Assembly: GCF_017377655.1 (NCBI RefSeq)
Contig: NZ_JAFREL010000074.1
Coordinates: forward strand, 27,542-91,541
Source of the DNA: Candidatus Enterococcus ferrettii
Lineage (GTDB): Bacteria; Bacillota; Bacilli; Lactobacillales; Enterococcaceae
DNA length: 64,000 nucleotides
Direction: 5' to 3'
Below the pieces are notes generated by a model, which searched no databases, had not been told where the DNA came from, and worked only from the letters and a program-made list of their open reading frames with translations. Below are positions 16,512-26,151 of the stretch, piece after piece. Within the stretch, counting starts at the first letter, position 1; the number at the start of each line of letters is the position of its first letter. Both the position numbers and the translations under genes were made by a program.

Positions 16512-17873
16512 ATGAAGATTGTAAAAAAATTGAGTGCTGATTGTTTAACCCCCGTTTCTTTATATTTCCGTTTAGGTGGGGAGTCTAAGTGTTTGTTAGA
16601 AAGCATTCCTAGGGATTCAGAAAGTAACCGTTATTCGCTCTTAGCTTTCAATCCGGTACATCATATCCAGTTTCAATCTGGGGAGTTTCAAATTGATAAA
16701 AAACATTATGCCTGCAGCGATCCTCTAAAAGAACTGGAAAAATATGTTTTGAAGGAAGAAACAATTGAAGGGCTGCCTTTTGAAGGCGGAGCGATTGGCT
16801 ATGTTGGGTATGACATCGCTGCTCTCTATGAGGATTTAGGCGAGGTTCCCGAAGACGTTCTAGAGCTGCCGGATATGCAGTTTTACTTGTTTGAAACTTT
16901 CGTGATTTATGATCACCAAAAGCAGACCCTGAACATCGTAGCCAGTGATTTGTACAGCAAATGCGGTAAAGCAGCCTTGCAGCAGCGAATTACTGAAATT
17001 GAGAAAGAGATTTTTACGCTCCAGAGAACGGAGAATGATCCCTTAGAGCCTATTCAGTTAAGCTTTACCAGTAACTTTACTCAATCAGAGTACGAAGCCG
17101 TGGTGGAAAAAGCTAAGCAGTATATTCGTGAAGGCGACTTATTTCAAGTTGTTCCGTCGCAACGTTTATCAGCTGATTTTCCAGTAGATCCTTTTCATTA
17201 TTATCGTCAGTTGCGGGTAACAAACCCTTCAGCTTATCTTTACTACTTGCCATTTCCAGATGTGACAGTAATAGGAAGTTCGCCGGAAAGTTTGGTAAGA
17301 GTAAAGGGAGATATTGTCACCACCAATCCAATTGCTGGGACGCGGCGACGCGGGTTAAGCGAAACGGAAGACGATCATTTAGCGGAAGAATTAATTAATG
17401 ATGAAAAAGAGATTGCTGAACATCAGATGCTGATTGATCTAGGACGTAATGATATTGGTAAGATAGCCGAAATTGGGAGTGTTCATGTTCCATTGTTTAT
17501 GACGATTGAGCGCTACCGCTTTGTCATGCATATTGTATCCCTAGTCGAAGGAAAACTAAGGCCGGATAAAACAGCGATGGATGCGTTGAAGTCTACTTTG
17601 CCAGCTGGAACAGTTAGCGGTGCGCCGAAGATTCGAGCGATGACTCGGATCTACGAGTGGGAGCCGGTTAAACGCTCTATCTACGCCGGAGCGGTGGGTT
17701 ACCTATCCTGCGATAATCAAGCCGATTTTGCCATCGCAATTCGTACGATGGTTGTCAAAGATAAAAAGGCCCATGTACAAGCTGGTGGTGGCGTTGTCTA
17801 TGATTCCGATCCTACCAGTGAATACCTAGAGACGTTGCAAAAAGCCAAAGCTTTATTGGAGGTAGGAAAATGA
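16512..17873 (+). CDS. trpE: Anthranilate synthase component I
   Basis: TrpE, 453 residues, makes anthranilate from chorismate with ammonia delivered by TrpG. The chorismate-binding core (residues about 190-445) shows EGDLFQVVPSQRL, NPIAGTRRRG, DEKEIAEHQMLIDLGRNDIG and LPAGTVSGAPKIRAM, all family signatures. An N-terminal feedback-site region with LESIPRDSESNRYSLLAF is present, so Trp inhibition is expected. I chose ATG 16512, just after the leader terminator; upstream codons in frame lie inside the terminator. It overlaps trpG by 4 bases. Confidence 0.95.
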   Translation: MKIVKKLSADCLTPVSLYFRLGGESKCLLESIPRDSESNRYSLLAFNPVHHIQFQSGEFQIDKKHYACSDPLKELEKYVLKEETIEGLPFEGGAIGYVGYDIAALYEDLGEVPEDVLELPDMQFYLFETFVIYDHQKQTLNIVASDLYSKCGKAALQQRITEIEKEIFTLQRTENDPLEPIQLSFTSNFTQSEYEAVVEKAKQYIREGDLFQVVPSQRLSADFPVDPFHYYRQLRVTNPSAYLYYLPFPDVTVIGSSPESLVRVKGDIVTTNPIAGTRRRGLSETEDDHLAEELINDEKEIAEHQMLIDLGRNDIGKIAEIGSVHVPLFMTIERYRFVMHIVSLVEGKLRPDKTAMDALKSTLPAGTVSGAPKIRAMTRIYEWEPVKRSIYAGAVGYLSCDNQADFAIAIRTMVVKDKKAHVQAGGGVVYDSDPTSEYLETLQKAKALLEVGK

Positions 17874-18448
17874 TTTTATTAATCGACAATTATGATTCGT
17901 TCACCTATAACCTGGTTCATCAATTTAACCATGATGAATTGGTTGTTGCTAGAAATGATGCACCTGATATATTCGAGCTGGCTGAAGCAGCTGACGGTAT
18001 TGTACTTTCACCAGGTCCAGGTAGGCCAGAGGAAGCAGGGTTGATGGAAGAAGTCATTCGCCGATTTTATCGGGACAAACCGATTCTAGGCATTTGTTTA
18101 GGGCATCAGGCAATTGGCGAAGTCTTCGGTGGGAAGGTAGTGGCAGCCCCGCAGATTATGCATGGCAAACGATCAACTATTTTCTTTAAATCAAAAGGCT
18201 GCTTTAGAGAAATTCAAACACCGCTGGAAGTGATGCGGTACCATTCATTAATGGTTGCCAAAGAAAAATTTTCAGATGCACTAGAAATCGTTGCGGAATG
18301 TGACGATTGCATCATGGCACTACAGCATAAAAAATATCCCGTTTACGGGCTGCAATTTCATCCGGAATCGATCGGTACTGAGAAAGGTCAACAGCTGATT
18401 GATCAATTTGTAAAGGAAGTAGGAGAAAGACATGCAAACACTATTTGA
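17870..18448 (+). CDS. trpG: Anthranilate synthase component II, glutamine amidotransferase
   Basis: TrpG, 192 residues, is a class I glutamine amidotransferase that supplies ammonia to TrpE. It has LIDNYDSFTYNL at the start, the oxyanion strand SPGPGRPEEAG, nucleophile Cys76 in GICLGHQAIG, and the His/Glu pair in LQFHPES. The start overlaps trpE in ATGA, and the GGAGG lies inside trpE. In enterococci the same subunit may also serve folate synthesis, but its place in the operon points to Trp. Confidence 0.93.
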   Translation: MILLIDNYDSFTYNLVHQFNHDELVVARNDAPDIFELAEAADGIVLSPGPGRPEEAGLMEEVIRRFYRDKPILGICLGHQAIGEVFGGKVVAAPQIMHGKRSTIFFKSKGCFREIQTPLEVMRYHSLMVAKEKFSDALEIVAECDDCIMALQHKKYPVYGLQFHPESIGTEKGQQLIDQFVKEVGERHANTI

Positions 18449-19445
18449 AAAAGTTTATCAAGGGCAACATTTAACAACGGACGAAATAATTACTATTTCT
18501 ACTAATATTTTTGAAGGACAATTAAGTGATATTCAAATCAGTGCGTTATTGGTTGCCCTGAAGCTAAAAGGAGTTACTTCTCAGGAATTGACAGGTTTAG
18601 CTACCATCATGCAAGGCAAGGCCGAAAAAATGTTAACTCCGCCTAAGGGTGTCATGGACAACTGCGGTACAGGAGGAGATCACTGCAATAGTTTCAATAT
18701 CAGTACAACCGCAGCTTTTGTTTTGGCCGGTGGGGGTATTCCCATGGCTAAACATGGCAACCGCAGTATTTCCAGTCGTTCAGGCAGTGCAGATGTGTTA
18801 GAGACTTTAGGCATCAATTTAACGGTTTCGCCAGAAAAAATCGATTATTTATTACGAGAAGTAGGTATCGCCTTCTTGTTCTCTCCAGCTATGCATCCAG
18901 CAATGAAATATGTAATGGGTATTCGGCGGGACTTAGCTACACCAACCATTTTCAATTTAATTGGACCAATTATTAATCCATACCGTTTAGATAATCAATT
19001 GATGGGTACTTTTGCTGGGGATTCATTGATGGAAACGGCCGAAACATTAGGAAAAATGGGGCGGAAGAAAGCGATTGTCGTTCATGGCGCTCATGGGATG
19101 GATGAAGCAAATCTAGCCGGAACTACTAACTGTGCGATTTATCAGGAGGGAAAAGTCTCCAGCTTCTCGTTTACACCAGAGGAGTATGGTTTTAAGCAGG
19201 CACCAATAGAAGCAATCGTTGGTGGCGAAGCGCAACAAAATCGGGACATTTTATTATCGGTCTTACGTAATGAAGCTTCGGTCTATTACGACACAATTTT
19301 ATTAAATGCTGGTTTAGGCTTTTTGGCCAGCGGCAAGGTAACAACGCTGGAAGCTGGGATAGTTGAAGCAAAGCATTCTTTATCTTCTGGTGCTGCCATG
19401 GATTGTTTACAAAAATTAGCACAAGAACAGAAGGCGGTGGCTTAA
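18432..19445 (+). CDS. trpD: Anthranilate phosphoribosyltransferase
   Basis: TrpD, 337 residues, transfers phosphoribose from PRPP to anthranilate. The signatures NCGTGGDHCNSFNISTTAA (PRPP loop, about residues 77-95) and KHGNRSISSRSGSADVLE (anthranilate site) are intact, as is GIRRDLATPTIFNLIGP. It overlaps trpG by 17 bases; GTAGGAGAAAG lies before the ATG. Length is normal for the family (about 335-345). Confidence 0.95.
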   Translation: MQTLFEKVYQGQHLTTDEIITISTNIFEGQLSDIQISALLVALKLKGVTSQELTGLATIMQGKAEKMLTPPKGVMDNCGTGGDHCNSFNISTTAAFVLAGGGIPMAKHGNRSISSRSGSADVLETLGINLTVSPEKIDYLLREVGIAFLFSPAMHPAMKYVMGIRRDLATPTIFNLIGPIINPYRLDNQLMGTFAGDSLMETAETLGKMGRKKAIVVHGAHGMDEANLAGTTNCAIYQEGKVSSFSFTPEEYGFKQAPIEAIVGGEAQQNRDILLSVLRNEASVYYDTILLNAGLGFLASGKVTTLEAGIVEAKHSLSSGAAMDCLQKLAQEQKAVA

Positions 19446-20203
19446 TGGATTTCTTAGCAACGATTTTAGCAAAAAAAGCTGAAGAGGTCGCTCAATTGCC
19501 AGAGACAGAAGTACAAATAGAGACTAAACGCCCGTCATTTTACCAAACTGTTAAGGACGCACCGGCAACGGTTCATTTAATCGGAGAAATCAAACGAGCT
19601 TCTCCTTCTAAAGGAGATATACGAACAGATGTAGATATTTTGGCTCAAGCGAGGGCTTACGAAACTGGTGGTGTTAGTGCCATTTCGGTGTTGACTGATG
19701 AAGTATTTTTCAAAGGAACAATCGATGATTTAGAAGCGGTGGCACAGGTCGTAAAGCTGCCAATTTTATGCAAGGATTTCATTATTGACGAACGACAATT
19801 GGTTCGAGCAAAAAATGCTGGCGCAAGTATTGTTTTATTGATTGTCGCTGCTTTGACAGAAAAACGATTGGCTGAGCTTTTCCAGGCAGCAAAAATGATC
19901 GGATTAGAGGTGCTGGTGGAGACCCATAACCAACAGGAATTGGAGGTGGCCCATCGTATCGGCGCTAAAATCATTGGTGTGAATAATCGGGATTTAACTA
20001 CCTTTGAAGTAACGATTGCTACAAGTGAAGCATTGGCTCAGCCGTCTAACGACCGAGTGTACATTAGTGAATCAGGCTTTAAAAACGACGAAGATGTCCA
20101 ACGGATTGCAAAAGATTACCAAGCTGTTTTAGTAGGTGAGACCTTAATGCGCTCAGATAATATTTCAGAAAAAATCAAGGAATTGCGAGTGAAGCGGACA
20201 TGA
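19445..20203 (+). CDS. trpC: Indole-3-glycerol phosphate synthase
   Basis: TrpC, 252 residues, closes the indole ring from CdRP. The TIM barrel has IGEIKRASPSKGDI with the substrate Lys, LPILCKDFIIDERQLVRA, and IGVNNRDLTTF; ISESGF forms the phosphate site near residue 210. I start at ATG 19445, where TAATG overlaps the trpD stop by one base; an upstream in-frame codon at 19403 lies within trpD and lacks support. The stop overlaps trpF by four bases. Confidence 0.93.
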   Translation: MDFLATILAKKAEEVAQLPETEVQIETKRPSFYQTVKDAPATVHLIGEIKRASPSKGDIRTDVDILAQARAYETGGVSAISVLTDEVFFKGTIDDLEAVAQVVKLPILCKDFIIDERQLVRAKNAGASIVLLIVAALTEKRLAELFQAAKMIGLEVLVETHNQQELEVAHRIGAKIIGVNNRDLTTFEVTIATSEALAQPSNDRVYISESGFKNDEDVQRIAKDYQAVLVGETLMRSDNISEKIKELRVKRT

Positions 20204-20817
20204 CCCAAATAAAAATTTGCGGGTTATCAACACGAAAAGCGGTAGAAACTGCAGTCAACAGCGGTGCCGATTATTTAGGCTTCGTCTTTGCCAAGAGCCC
20301 AAGGCAAGTAACACCAGCGCAAGTTCACGAAATTACCTTAGATCTGCCGACGAGTATCAAAAAGGTAGGAGTGTTCGTTTCTCCTAGTCAAACAGAGGTG
20401 GAGGCAACTATTCAAGCAGCAGGCTTAGATTTGGTACAAATTCATGGTGAGCAGCTATCAGAAGTGCTGAGTGTTCCAATCATTCGGGCAGTCAGCATTC
20501 GTAAATCATACCCATTGTTTGAATCAGAAAGTGAAGACTACTTATTATTAGATGCACCTCCGACAAAATACATGGGGGGAAATGGGGAAGTCTTTGATTG
20601 GCAAGCAGTCAATCCAGCCGAGCTGCAACAAGAAAGACTGTTCATTGCCGGAGGCTTAACCCCAGAAAATGTCGCAGCCGCTATACACTATTTTCAGCCA
20701 TTGGTAGTAGATGTTTCCAGTGGAGTCGAAACGGATGGAGAAAAAGATCATAAAAAGATAACTGCCTTTTGCCAAGCAGTGAAGGAGGAAACCGATGTAT
20801 CAGCAACCAACGAATAA
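20200..20817 (+). CDS. trpF: Phosphoribosylanthranilate isomerase
   Basis: TrpF, 205 residues, catalyses the Amadori rearrangement of PRA to CdRP. The catalytic Cys is in [25 protein letters not shown] follows, and the general-acid Asp is in the [13 protein letters not shown] segment. GGLTPENV and [14 protein letters not shown] close the barrel. It starts in a 4-base overlap with trpC and its end overlaps trpB by 23 bases. Its separate existence from TrpC is usual in Firmicutes. Confidence 0.93.
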   Translation: MTQIKICGLSTRKAVETAVNSGADYLGFVFAKSPRQVTPAQVHEITLDLPTSIKKVGVFVSPSQTEVEATIQAAGLDLVQIHGEQLSEVLSVPIIRAVSIRKSYPLFESESEDYLLLDAPPTKYMGGNGEVFDWQAVNPAELQQERLFIAGGLTPENVAAAIHYFQPLVVDVSSGVETDGEKDHKKITAFCQAVKEETDVSATNE

Positions 20818-21988
20818 AGGATTTTACGGTGAATTTGGTGGACAATTCGTTCCAGAAACCTTAATGTATGCCGTCCAGGAATTAACTGAAACCTATGAAA
20901 GCTCCAAAACCGATTCCGAGTTTCAAAAGGAATTGGCGTATTATTTAACGCAGTATGTGGGAAGAGAAAATCCTTTGTATTTTGCAGAACGCTTGACCGA
21001 GCAATTAGGCGGTGCCAAGATTTATCTCAAACGTGAAGATTTAAACCATACGGGTGCTCACAAAATTAATAATGCCATCGGTCAAGTATTATTAGCCAAA
21101 CGGATGGGCAAAAATAAAATTGTTGCTGAAACTGGAGCTGGACAACATGGGGTTGCCACAGCGACTGCCGCCGCTTTGTTCGGTATGGAATGTACCATTT
21201 TTATGGGCGAGATTGATGTGAAGCGTCAGGAATTAAATGTTTTTCGTATGGAGTTGTTAGGAGCTACTGTTGAAAGTGTTACTTCAGGTAGTAAGACGTT
21301 GAAAGATGCTGTAAATGAAGCACTGAGATATTGGGTAGCAAATGTAGAAGACACCCATTATGTTATGGGATCAGTTTTAGGCCCGCACCCTTTTCCAGAA
21401 ATTGTACGGGATTATCAAAGTGTGATCGGTCAAGAAGCACGCCGTCAAATTCTAATTGCAGAAGGAAGACTGCCGGATGTAACACTGGCTTGCGTTGGTG
21501 GCGGTAGTAATGCAATGGGATTGTTCTATCCTTTTGTTGAAGACGAAACTGTTCGATTGATTGGGGTAGAAGCGGCTGGAAAAGGTGTCCACACGGATGA
21601 ACATGCCGCACCGATTACCCAGGGAGATATTGGTGTATTGCACGGAGCACGGATGCATTTGCTGCAGGATGATGATGGGCAAGTTATTGAAGCCTATTCC
21701 ATCTCAGCTGGTTTGGATTATCCTGGTGTTGGGCCTGAGCATTCTTACCTGTCCAGTATTGAGAGAGCGGAATATGTCACTATTGATGACGAAGAAGCTG
21801 TAGAAGCTTTTCATCTGCTGTCTCAAGTGGAAGGTATTATTCCCGCTCTAGAAAGTTCTCATGCGATTGCTCATGTGATGAAACTAGCACCGCAAATGGA
21901 AAAAGATCAAATTATTGTTCTGTGCCTATCCGGTCGGGGCGACAAAGATGTTCAACAAATTAAGGATCGAATGGAGGCAGAAAAATGA
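20795..21988 (+). CDS. trpB: Tryptophan synthase beta chain
   Basis: TrpB, 397 residues, joins indole to serine using PLP. The PLP Lys is K90 in [38 protein letters not shown] and LSGRGDKD are family signatures. Length and the [17 protein letters not shown] start mark the classical TrpB1 type, which acts in an alpha2-beta2 complex with TrpA. It overlaps trpF by 23 bases and trpA by 4. AAGGAGG lies before the ATG. Confidence 0.96.
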   Translation: MYQQPTNKGFYGEFGGQFVPETLMYAVQELTETYESSKTDSEFQKELAYYLTQYVGRENPLYFAERLTEQLGGAKIYLKREDLNHTGAHKINNAIGQVLLAKRMGKNKIVAETGAGQHGVATATAAALFGMECTIFMGEIDVKRQELNVFRMELLGATVESVTSGSKTLKDAVNEALRYWVANVEDTHYVMGSVLGPHPFPEIVRDYQSVIGQEARRQILIAEGRLPDVTLACVGGGSNAMGLFYPFVEDETVRLIGVEAAGKGVHTDEHAAPITQGDIGVLHGARMHLLQDDDGQVIEAYSISAGLDYPGVGPEHSYLSSIERAEYVTIDDEEAVEAFHLLSQVEGIIPALESSHAIAHVMKLAPQMEKDQIIVLCLSGRGDKDVQQIKDRMEAEK

Positions 21989-22770
21989 AAACCTTGACCA
22001 CCTATTTAAGCAAAAAAGCGGAAAAGCAAAAATTATTTGTTCCTTACATTATGGCGGGAGCACAGGGATTAGATGCCTTGCCGGATGAAATTAATATGCT
22101 AGCTAAAAATGGTGCTACTGCCATCGAAATCGGCGTTCCTTTTTCTGATCCAGTAGCAGATGGTCCGATCATTCAAGAAGCAGGTCTGCGGGCTTTAGCT
22201 AAGAAAGTTACTTTGAAAAAGATTATTCAGCTGCTGCAGCAATTTGATTCGCCAGTCCCTCTGATTTTTATGGGCTACAGCAATTCCTTTTTCCATTATG
22301 GATTAAAAAATCTGGCAGAGGATTTAGCCAATACCGATGTAAAAGGATTTATTATTCCCGATTTACCTTATGAGCACCGCGATTTAGTTTTACCCACCTT
22401 TGATGAAGCAGATTTAGCTTTACTTCCGCTAATTTCATTGACTAGTCCGCTGGAACGTATTCGAACGCTGTTAGCTGAAGCGGAAGGATTTGTCTATGCG
22501 GTAACGATTAACGGAACAACCGGAACAGGTAAGAATTATCGTGAAAATCTGGATGAGCATCTGGCATTAATTACTGAGGAAAGTAAAATTCCTGTTTTAG
22601 CAGGCTTTGGTGTTTCGGAACGGACCCATGTTGAACGTTTCAACGATTGCTGCGATGGTGTAGTTGTAGGCTCAAAGATTGTCCAAACTTTGCAGGATAA
22701 AGGAGTAAAAGAAACAGGAAAATTAGTCAATTCTTTAACCAACCCCTTAAAGCAGGCTAGTGCCAGCTAG
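21985..22770 (+). CDS. trpA: Tryptophan synthase alpha chain
   Basis: TrpA, 261 residues, cleaves indole-3-glycerol phosphate to indole, which tunnels to TrpB. The catalytic Glu48 lies in [16 protein letters not shown], which also holds Asp59; the phosphate site [10 protein letters not shown] is near residue 210. It begins in an ATGA overlap with trpB and ends the operon with a strong terminator. Confidence 0.95.
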   Translation: MKTLTTYLSKKAEKQKLFVPYIMAGAQGLDALPDEINMLAKNGATAIEIGVPFSDPVADGPIIQEAGLRALAKKVTLKKIIQLLQQFDSPVPLIFMGYSNSFFHYGLKNLAEDLANTDVKGFIIPDLPYEHRDLVLPTFDEADLALLPLISLTSPLERIRTLLAEAEGFVYAVTINGTTGTGKNYRENLDEHLALITEESKIPVLAGFGVSERTHVERFNDCCDGVVVGSKIVQTLQDKGVKETGKLVNSLTNPLKQASAS

Positions 22771-22794
22771 AGAAAAAACTTAGGATATTCGTAC

Positions 22795-22844
22795 CGATGC
22801 CCAAAGGTTAGATCAACGATCTAGCTTCTGAGCATCGTTTTTTT
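22795..22844 (+). terminator. Terminator of trp operon
   Basis: CGATGC pairs with GCATCG and an inner GGTTAGATC pairs with GATCTAGC with one mismatch, followed by seven T. Confidence 0.85.
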
Positions 22845-22951
22845 ATTGGAAAGCAAAAATCTTAAAAATGTATCTTCTAAGCAGGATATTTCTATTTCTA
22901 AAAAATTCGTGTTACCTTGATTTTATCAAGTGATAAGTGGAGGTCTTTTTT

Positions 22952-24013
22952 ATGTTTTTGGCAATTAATGAAATTCGCCATTCAAAATTACGATATACCT
23001 TAGTCATGGGCGTGATGTTTTTGATTGCTTACTTAGTTTTTTTCCTAACTGGTTTGGCCTACGGGCTTGCTCAGGACAATCGTACAGCTGTAGATAAGTG
23101 GGATGCAGACAACATTTTATTAAACGAAGAGGCAAACAATAATTTGAATATGTCAATGATTCCATTAAGCACCTTCGATGATGTTAAGGCAGATGAAAAA
23201 GCCTATCTGGCTCAAACAGCAGGAGTCATAAAGGGGGACAGCGGAGAAAAGATTGATGTCAGCTTTTTTGGAATCGACAAGAACCAGTTTATTGCTCCCA
23301 AGTTGATAGATGGTGAAATGTTTTCGTCCGATGATGAAGCAGTTGCAGACAGCTCATTGCGAGATCAGTACGATATCAAATTAGGCGAAACGGTGAAAAT
23401 GGCTGGCAACGAGAAAAAATTGAAAATTGTTGGCTTCACCGACAATGCGAAGTTTAATGTTGCGCCAGTGTTGTATACGACCATTGGTGCCTATCAGGAA
23501 ATTCGGTTTGAAACGACCGGTACAAGTGAAAATACGCGAATTAATGCCATCATTACTCGTGGAAATGTTCAAACCATTCCAGATGATTTAGAAGAAACCA
23601 GTATCAGCTCTTTTATTAATGAGCTTCCTGGCTATAGCGCACAGGTCTTGACCTTTGGCTTTATGATTGGGTTCTTGATTGTAATTGCAGCAATTGTCAT
23701 CGGTATTTTTATCTACGTCCTAACGATGCAAAAATCGGAGATCTTTGGTGTCATGAAAGCGCAGGGGATTTCCAGTCGGTACATCTCGTTTTCCGTGATT
23801 GCCCAGACCTTTTTACTGGCAACAGTTGGTGTAGCAATAGGATTGTTGGCGACACTAGGCACTAGTCTTGTCCTGCCAGAAGCGGTGCCATTTCAGGTCA
23901 ATATCTTGTTCTTTGGAGGCATCAGCGGGTTGATGATTCTAATCGCAATGGTAGGTGCTTTCTTCTCGGTCCGCACTATTGTTAAAATCGACCCACTAAA
24001 AGCAATTGGATAG
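22952..24013 (+). CDS. ABC transporter permease, HrtB-like (FtsX/MacB fold)
   Basis: This 353-residue permease has one N-terminal membrane helix (about residues 14-38), a large extracytoplasmic domain and three C-terminal helices of the FtsX domain (about 235-350). The start MFLAINEIRHSKLRYTL and YLVFFLTGLAYGLA are very like lactococcal and enterococcal HrtB heme-efflux permeases. GGAGG lies 8 bases before ATG 22952, making an upstream GTG (22937) unlikely. It is paired with the ATPase 11 bases on. Heme efflux is inferred by likeness; no heme-sensing TetR regulator lies beside it. Confidence 0.75.
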   Translation: MFLAINEIRHSKLRYTLVMGVMFLIAYLVFFLTGLAYGLAQDNRTAVDKWDADNILLNEEANNNLNMSMIPLSTFDDVKADEKAYLAQTAGVIKGDSGEKIDVSFFGIDKNQFIAPKLIDGEMFSSDDEAVADSSLRDQYDIKLGETVKMAGNEKKLKIVGFTDNAKFNVAPVLYTTIGAYQEIRFETTGTSENTRINAIITRGNVQTIPDDLEETSISSFINELPGYSAQVLTFGFMIGFLIVIAAIVIGIFIYVLTMQKSEIFGVMKAQGISSRYISFSVIAQTFLLATVGVAIGLLATLGTSLVLPEAVPFQVNILFFGGISGLMILIAMVGAFFSVRTIVKIDPLKAIG

Positions 24014-24024
24014 GAGGAATAAAA

Positions 24025-24714
24025 ATGAGTGCAATTGAATTCAAACAAGTTACTAAATCTTTTAAGGATGGCGATTCAACAATTGAAGCCTTGAAGGAAA
24101 CGAATTTTTCGGTTGAAAAGGGTGAATTTGTGGCAATTATTGGTCCCTCCGGTTCTGGGAAAAGTACCTTTTTAACCCTTGCTGGCGGCTTGCAATCCCC
24201 TTCTTCTGGTGAAGTTTTAATTAACGACGAACCGTTTAGCGACAAAAAGGAAAAAGAACGGGCAAAATTACGCTTTAAAGAAATTGGCTTCATTTTGCAA
24301 GCTTCTAATCTTGTTCCTTTCTTAACCGTGCAGAAACAGTTGAAATTAGTGGACAAAGTCAGTAAAAAGGCCAACACTAAAGTAGCAGAAAATCTTTTTG
24401 AACAATTAGGCATAGAAAAGCTGCAAACAAAATATCCTGAAGAACTTTCTGGTGGCGAACGCCAACGTGTGGCGATTGCTCGGGCCTTATATCATGATCC
24501 AACAATTATTTTGGCCGATGAACCAACTGCCAGCCTGGATTCCGAGAAAGCTTATGAAGTAGTAGAGATACTCGCTAAGGAAACCAAAGATAAAAACAAA
24601 GCAACAATTATGGTGACCCACGATACTCGGTTAGTAGATTATTGTGATCGAATTCTAGTCATGAAGGATGGGAAGCTGACCGAACAGTCGAAAGATGAAA
24701 TAAACGCTGAATAA
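24025..24714 (+). CDS. ABC transporter ATP-binding protein, HrtA-like (LolD/MacB type)
   Basis: This 229-residue ATPase has Walker A GPSGSGKST near residue 40, Q-loop FILQASNLVPF, signature LSGGERQRVAIARAL near 147, Walker B IILADEPTASLD near 163, and the switch His in MVTHDTRL. It belongs to the LolD/MacB family that energises FtsX-fold permeases, and it follows the HrtB-like gene after GGAGGAATAAAA. Together they probably form a dimeric exporter; heme or another amphipathic molecule is the likely cargo. Confidence 0.85.
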   Translation: MSAIEFKQVTKSFKDGDSTIEALKETNFSVEKGEFVAIIGPSGSGKSTFLTLAGGLQSPSSGEVLINDEPFSDKKEKERAKLRFKEIGFILQASNLVPFLTVQKQLKLVDKVSKKANTKVAENLFEQLGIEKLQTKYPEELSGGERQRVAIARALYHDPTIILADEPTASLDSEKAYEVVEILAKETKDKNKATIMVTHDTRLVDYCDRILVMKDGKLTEQSKDEINAE

Positions 24715-24728
24715 AGATAAAAATAAAG

Positions 24729-24770
24729 CCTCGTAATGAACAGAGAAATACTGCTCATTACGAGGTTTTT
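24729..24770 (+). terminator. Terminator of HrtBA-like operon
   Basis: CCTCGTAATGA pairs perfectly with TCATTACGAGG, followed by five T. Confidence 0.9.
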
Positions 24771-25087
24771 AATGATGAAAGAAAGTACTGAGTCAGTACC
24801 GATTTTGGAAAAAGTTTCTTTAGTGTTGATATCAGTCAACGCTGTAATACAGTCAACTATTCTGAGACCATTGATTTGTCTTTATGACATCGACTTACGA
24901 TTGTTCATAACAACTATTCACTATAAACCAGTGCTTTATCACAGAAAGCTTCTGAAAGGATGATTATGAATAAATCGACAGATCAAGTGAAAACTATTAC
25001 TCACGGTCTGATATTTATCATACATTCGGTGTAATGTGGTTTGTATATCACTTTTTCCTTCTTTTTTATTTTCGGTTAAAAAATTTG

Positions 25088-25117
25088 TTGTTATTGCCAG
25101 AGTTTTTGGTCTATACT
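25088..25117 (+). promoter_or_regulatory. Promoter of MetQ-DUF169-MetNI operon
   Basis: TTGTTA at 25088-25093 and TATACT at 25112-25117 lie 18 bases apart. It would give a 5' leader of about 220 bases. Confidence 0.55.
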
Positions 25118-25153
25118 TGTGAAAAGACGTAAAGTTTTTGGGAGGTGGAAAAA

Positions 25154-25174
25154 ATGCGTAAATTTCAACGGTGA
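25154..25174 (+). CDS. Six-residue leader peptide MRKFQR
   Basis: GGGAGGTGG lies 5 bases before ATG CGT AAA TTT CAA CGG TGA. The ribosome site is stronger than that of most full genes here, and the ORF sits in a structured leader. It could be a sensor for translation-coupled control. No experimental analogue of this exact peptide is known to me. Confidence 0.5.
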   Translation: MRKFQR

Positions 25175-25179
25175 GTTTG

Positions 25180-25318
25180 AAACAGCTTAGGTCTTAGAGT
25201 TTCTAAGCCGGCGAAAACCAATTTTTCCTCCAACCATTCGACTATAAATGTGATCGTTGTCACATAATCGACGGTTTACGAGGAGGGCATGCTTATTTAA
25301 GTATGTTTATTTTTGTGA
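25180..25318 (+). promoter_or_regulatory. Structured leader RNA ahead of MetQ-type operon
   Basis: Stem GCTTAG/CTAAGC lies near 25185-25206. A long hairpin at 25232-25276 has outer pairs AACC/GGTT, then TCGA/TCGA, and an inner perfect ATGTGA/TCACAT. Then CATGCTT/AAGTATG (25289-25305) is followed by TTTATTTTT, which resembles a weak terminator. The set suggests attenuation. It does not match the S-box, SMK-box or T-box patterns I know. Confidence 0.5.
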
Positions 25319-25344
25319 CTAAAAAAAGAAACGGAGATTATGGG

Positions 25345-26151
25345 ATGAAAAAAAGTACAATAATTTTAGGATTAGCAGCTTTATTATTATTAGCGGGGTG
25401 TGGATCACAAACCAAGGAAACAACGGAAACAGAAAAAAAAGATATTAAAATTGCTTGTAATCAAGTATCAATTAACTCATTGGAAGCAGCCAAGGCAGCG
25501 ATGGAAGAAAAAGGCTACAAACCTGAATTTGTGACTTTTTCTAACAATATTGAAGCGTTGCAAGCGGTTAATGATGGCAATGTTGATGCTTCATTTGCGC
25601 AGCATGAACCATTTATGAAGTCTTTCAACAAACAAAAAGAGGGCAAGCTAGCGATGATGACACCACATGTCTACTATACCGGGATTGGATTGTATTCTAC
25701 AAAGTATGATGCAATTGATCAATTGCCAGAGGGAGCACAAATTGCGATAATGAACGATGCAATGAATCGCGATAATTCACTGTTGATGATGCAAGATGCT
25801 GGATTGATCAAGCTGACTGATGAGAAGGATTCTGGTTTTACCGCATTAGATATTGTAGACAACCCTAAGAAGTTCGAATTTGTAGAAATTGAACAGGCTC
25901 AAACAGTTCGTAGTTTAGAAGATTTAGATGCAGCAACATGCTTCTTTACCTTCATGTTCAATTCTGGCGAGGATTACAAAGACTATTTGATCCGGGATCA
26001 ACATGCAGAAGATTTTCCGATCAGTTTGATTGTTCGCGATGAGGACAAAGACAGCGACTGGGCTAAAGACATCAACGCCTCATTCACTACGAAGGAAAGT
26101 AGGAAAGGCATAAATGATCATTTCAAAGGAGTCTTCACTTTTTATGAGTAA
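25345..26151 (+). CDS. metQ: MetQ/NlpA-family substrate-binding lipoprotein
   Basis: This 268-residue lipoprotein has a signal peptide ending in the lipobox LLAGC (Cys near residue 20) and the NlpA/MetQ fold: IKIACNQVSINSLEAAKAAMEEKGY, then NDGNVDASFAQHEPFM. MetQ binds methionine for MetNI uptake, and this gene leads a four-gene operon with MetN and MetI types. I chose ATG 25345, preceded by CGGAG at 8 bases; an in-frame ATG at 25303 lies in the leader hairpin. Substrate could be methionine or a relative, as the DUF169 gene inside the operon is unusual. Confidence 0.8.
   Translation: MKKSTIILGLAALLLLAGCGSQTKETTETEKKDIKIACNQVSINSLEAAKAAMEEKGYKPEFVTFSNNIEALQAVNDGNVDASFAQHEPFMKSFNKQKEGKLAMMTPHVYYTGIGLYSTKYDAIDQLPEGAQIAIMNDAMNRDNSLLMMQDAGLIKLTDEKDSGFTALDIVDNPKKFEFVEIEQAQTVRSLEDLDAATCFFTFMFNSGEDYKDYLIRDQHAEDFPISLIVRDEDKDSDWAKDINASFTTKESRKGINDHFKGVFTFYE

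Larger units (their letters stand above)
24771..25344. other. 574-base gap containing the leader of the MetQ-type operon
   Basis: 24771 to about 25080 holds nothing I can support. A tiny frame MNKSTDQVKT at 24966 has a GAAAGGATG ahead of it but is only 22 codons. From 25088 on lie a promoter, the mini-ORF and hairpins listed separately. Confidence 0.5.

Noticed and set aside
24736..24963. 75-codon plus-strand frame after the HrtBA-like operon
   Set aside because: It begins inside the terminator hairpin, has no ribosome site and no protein-like features.
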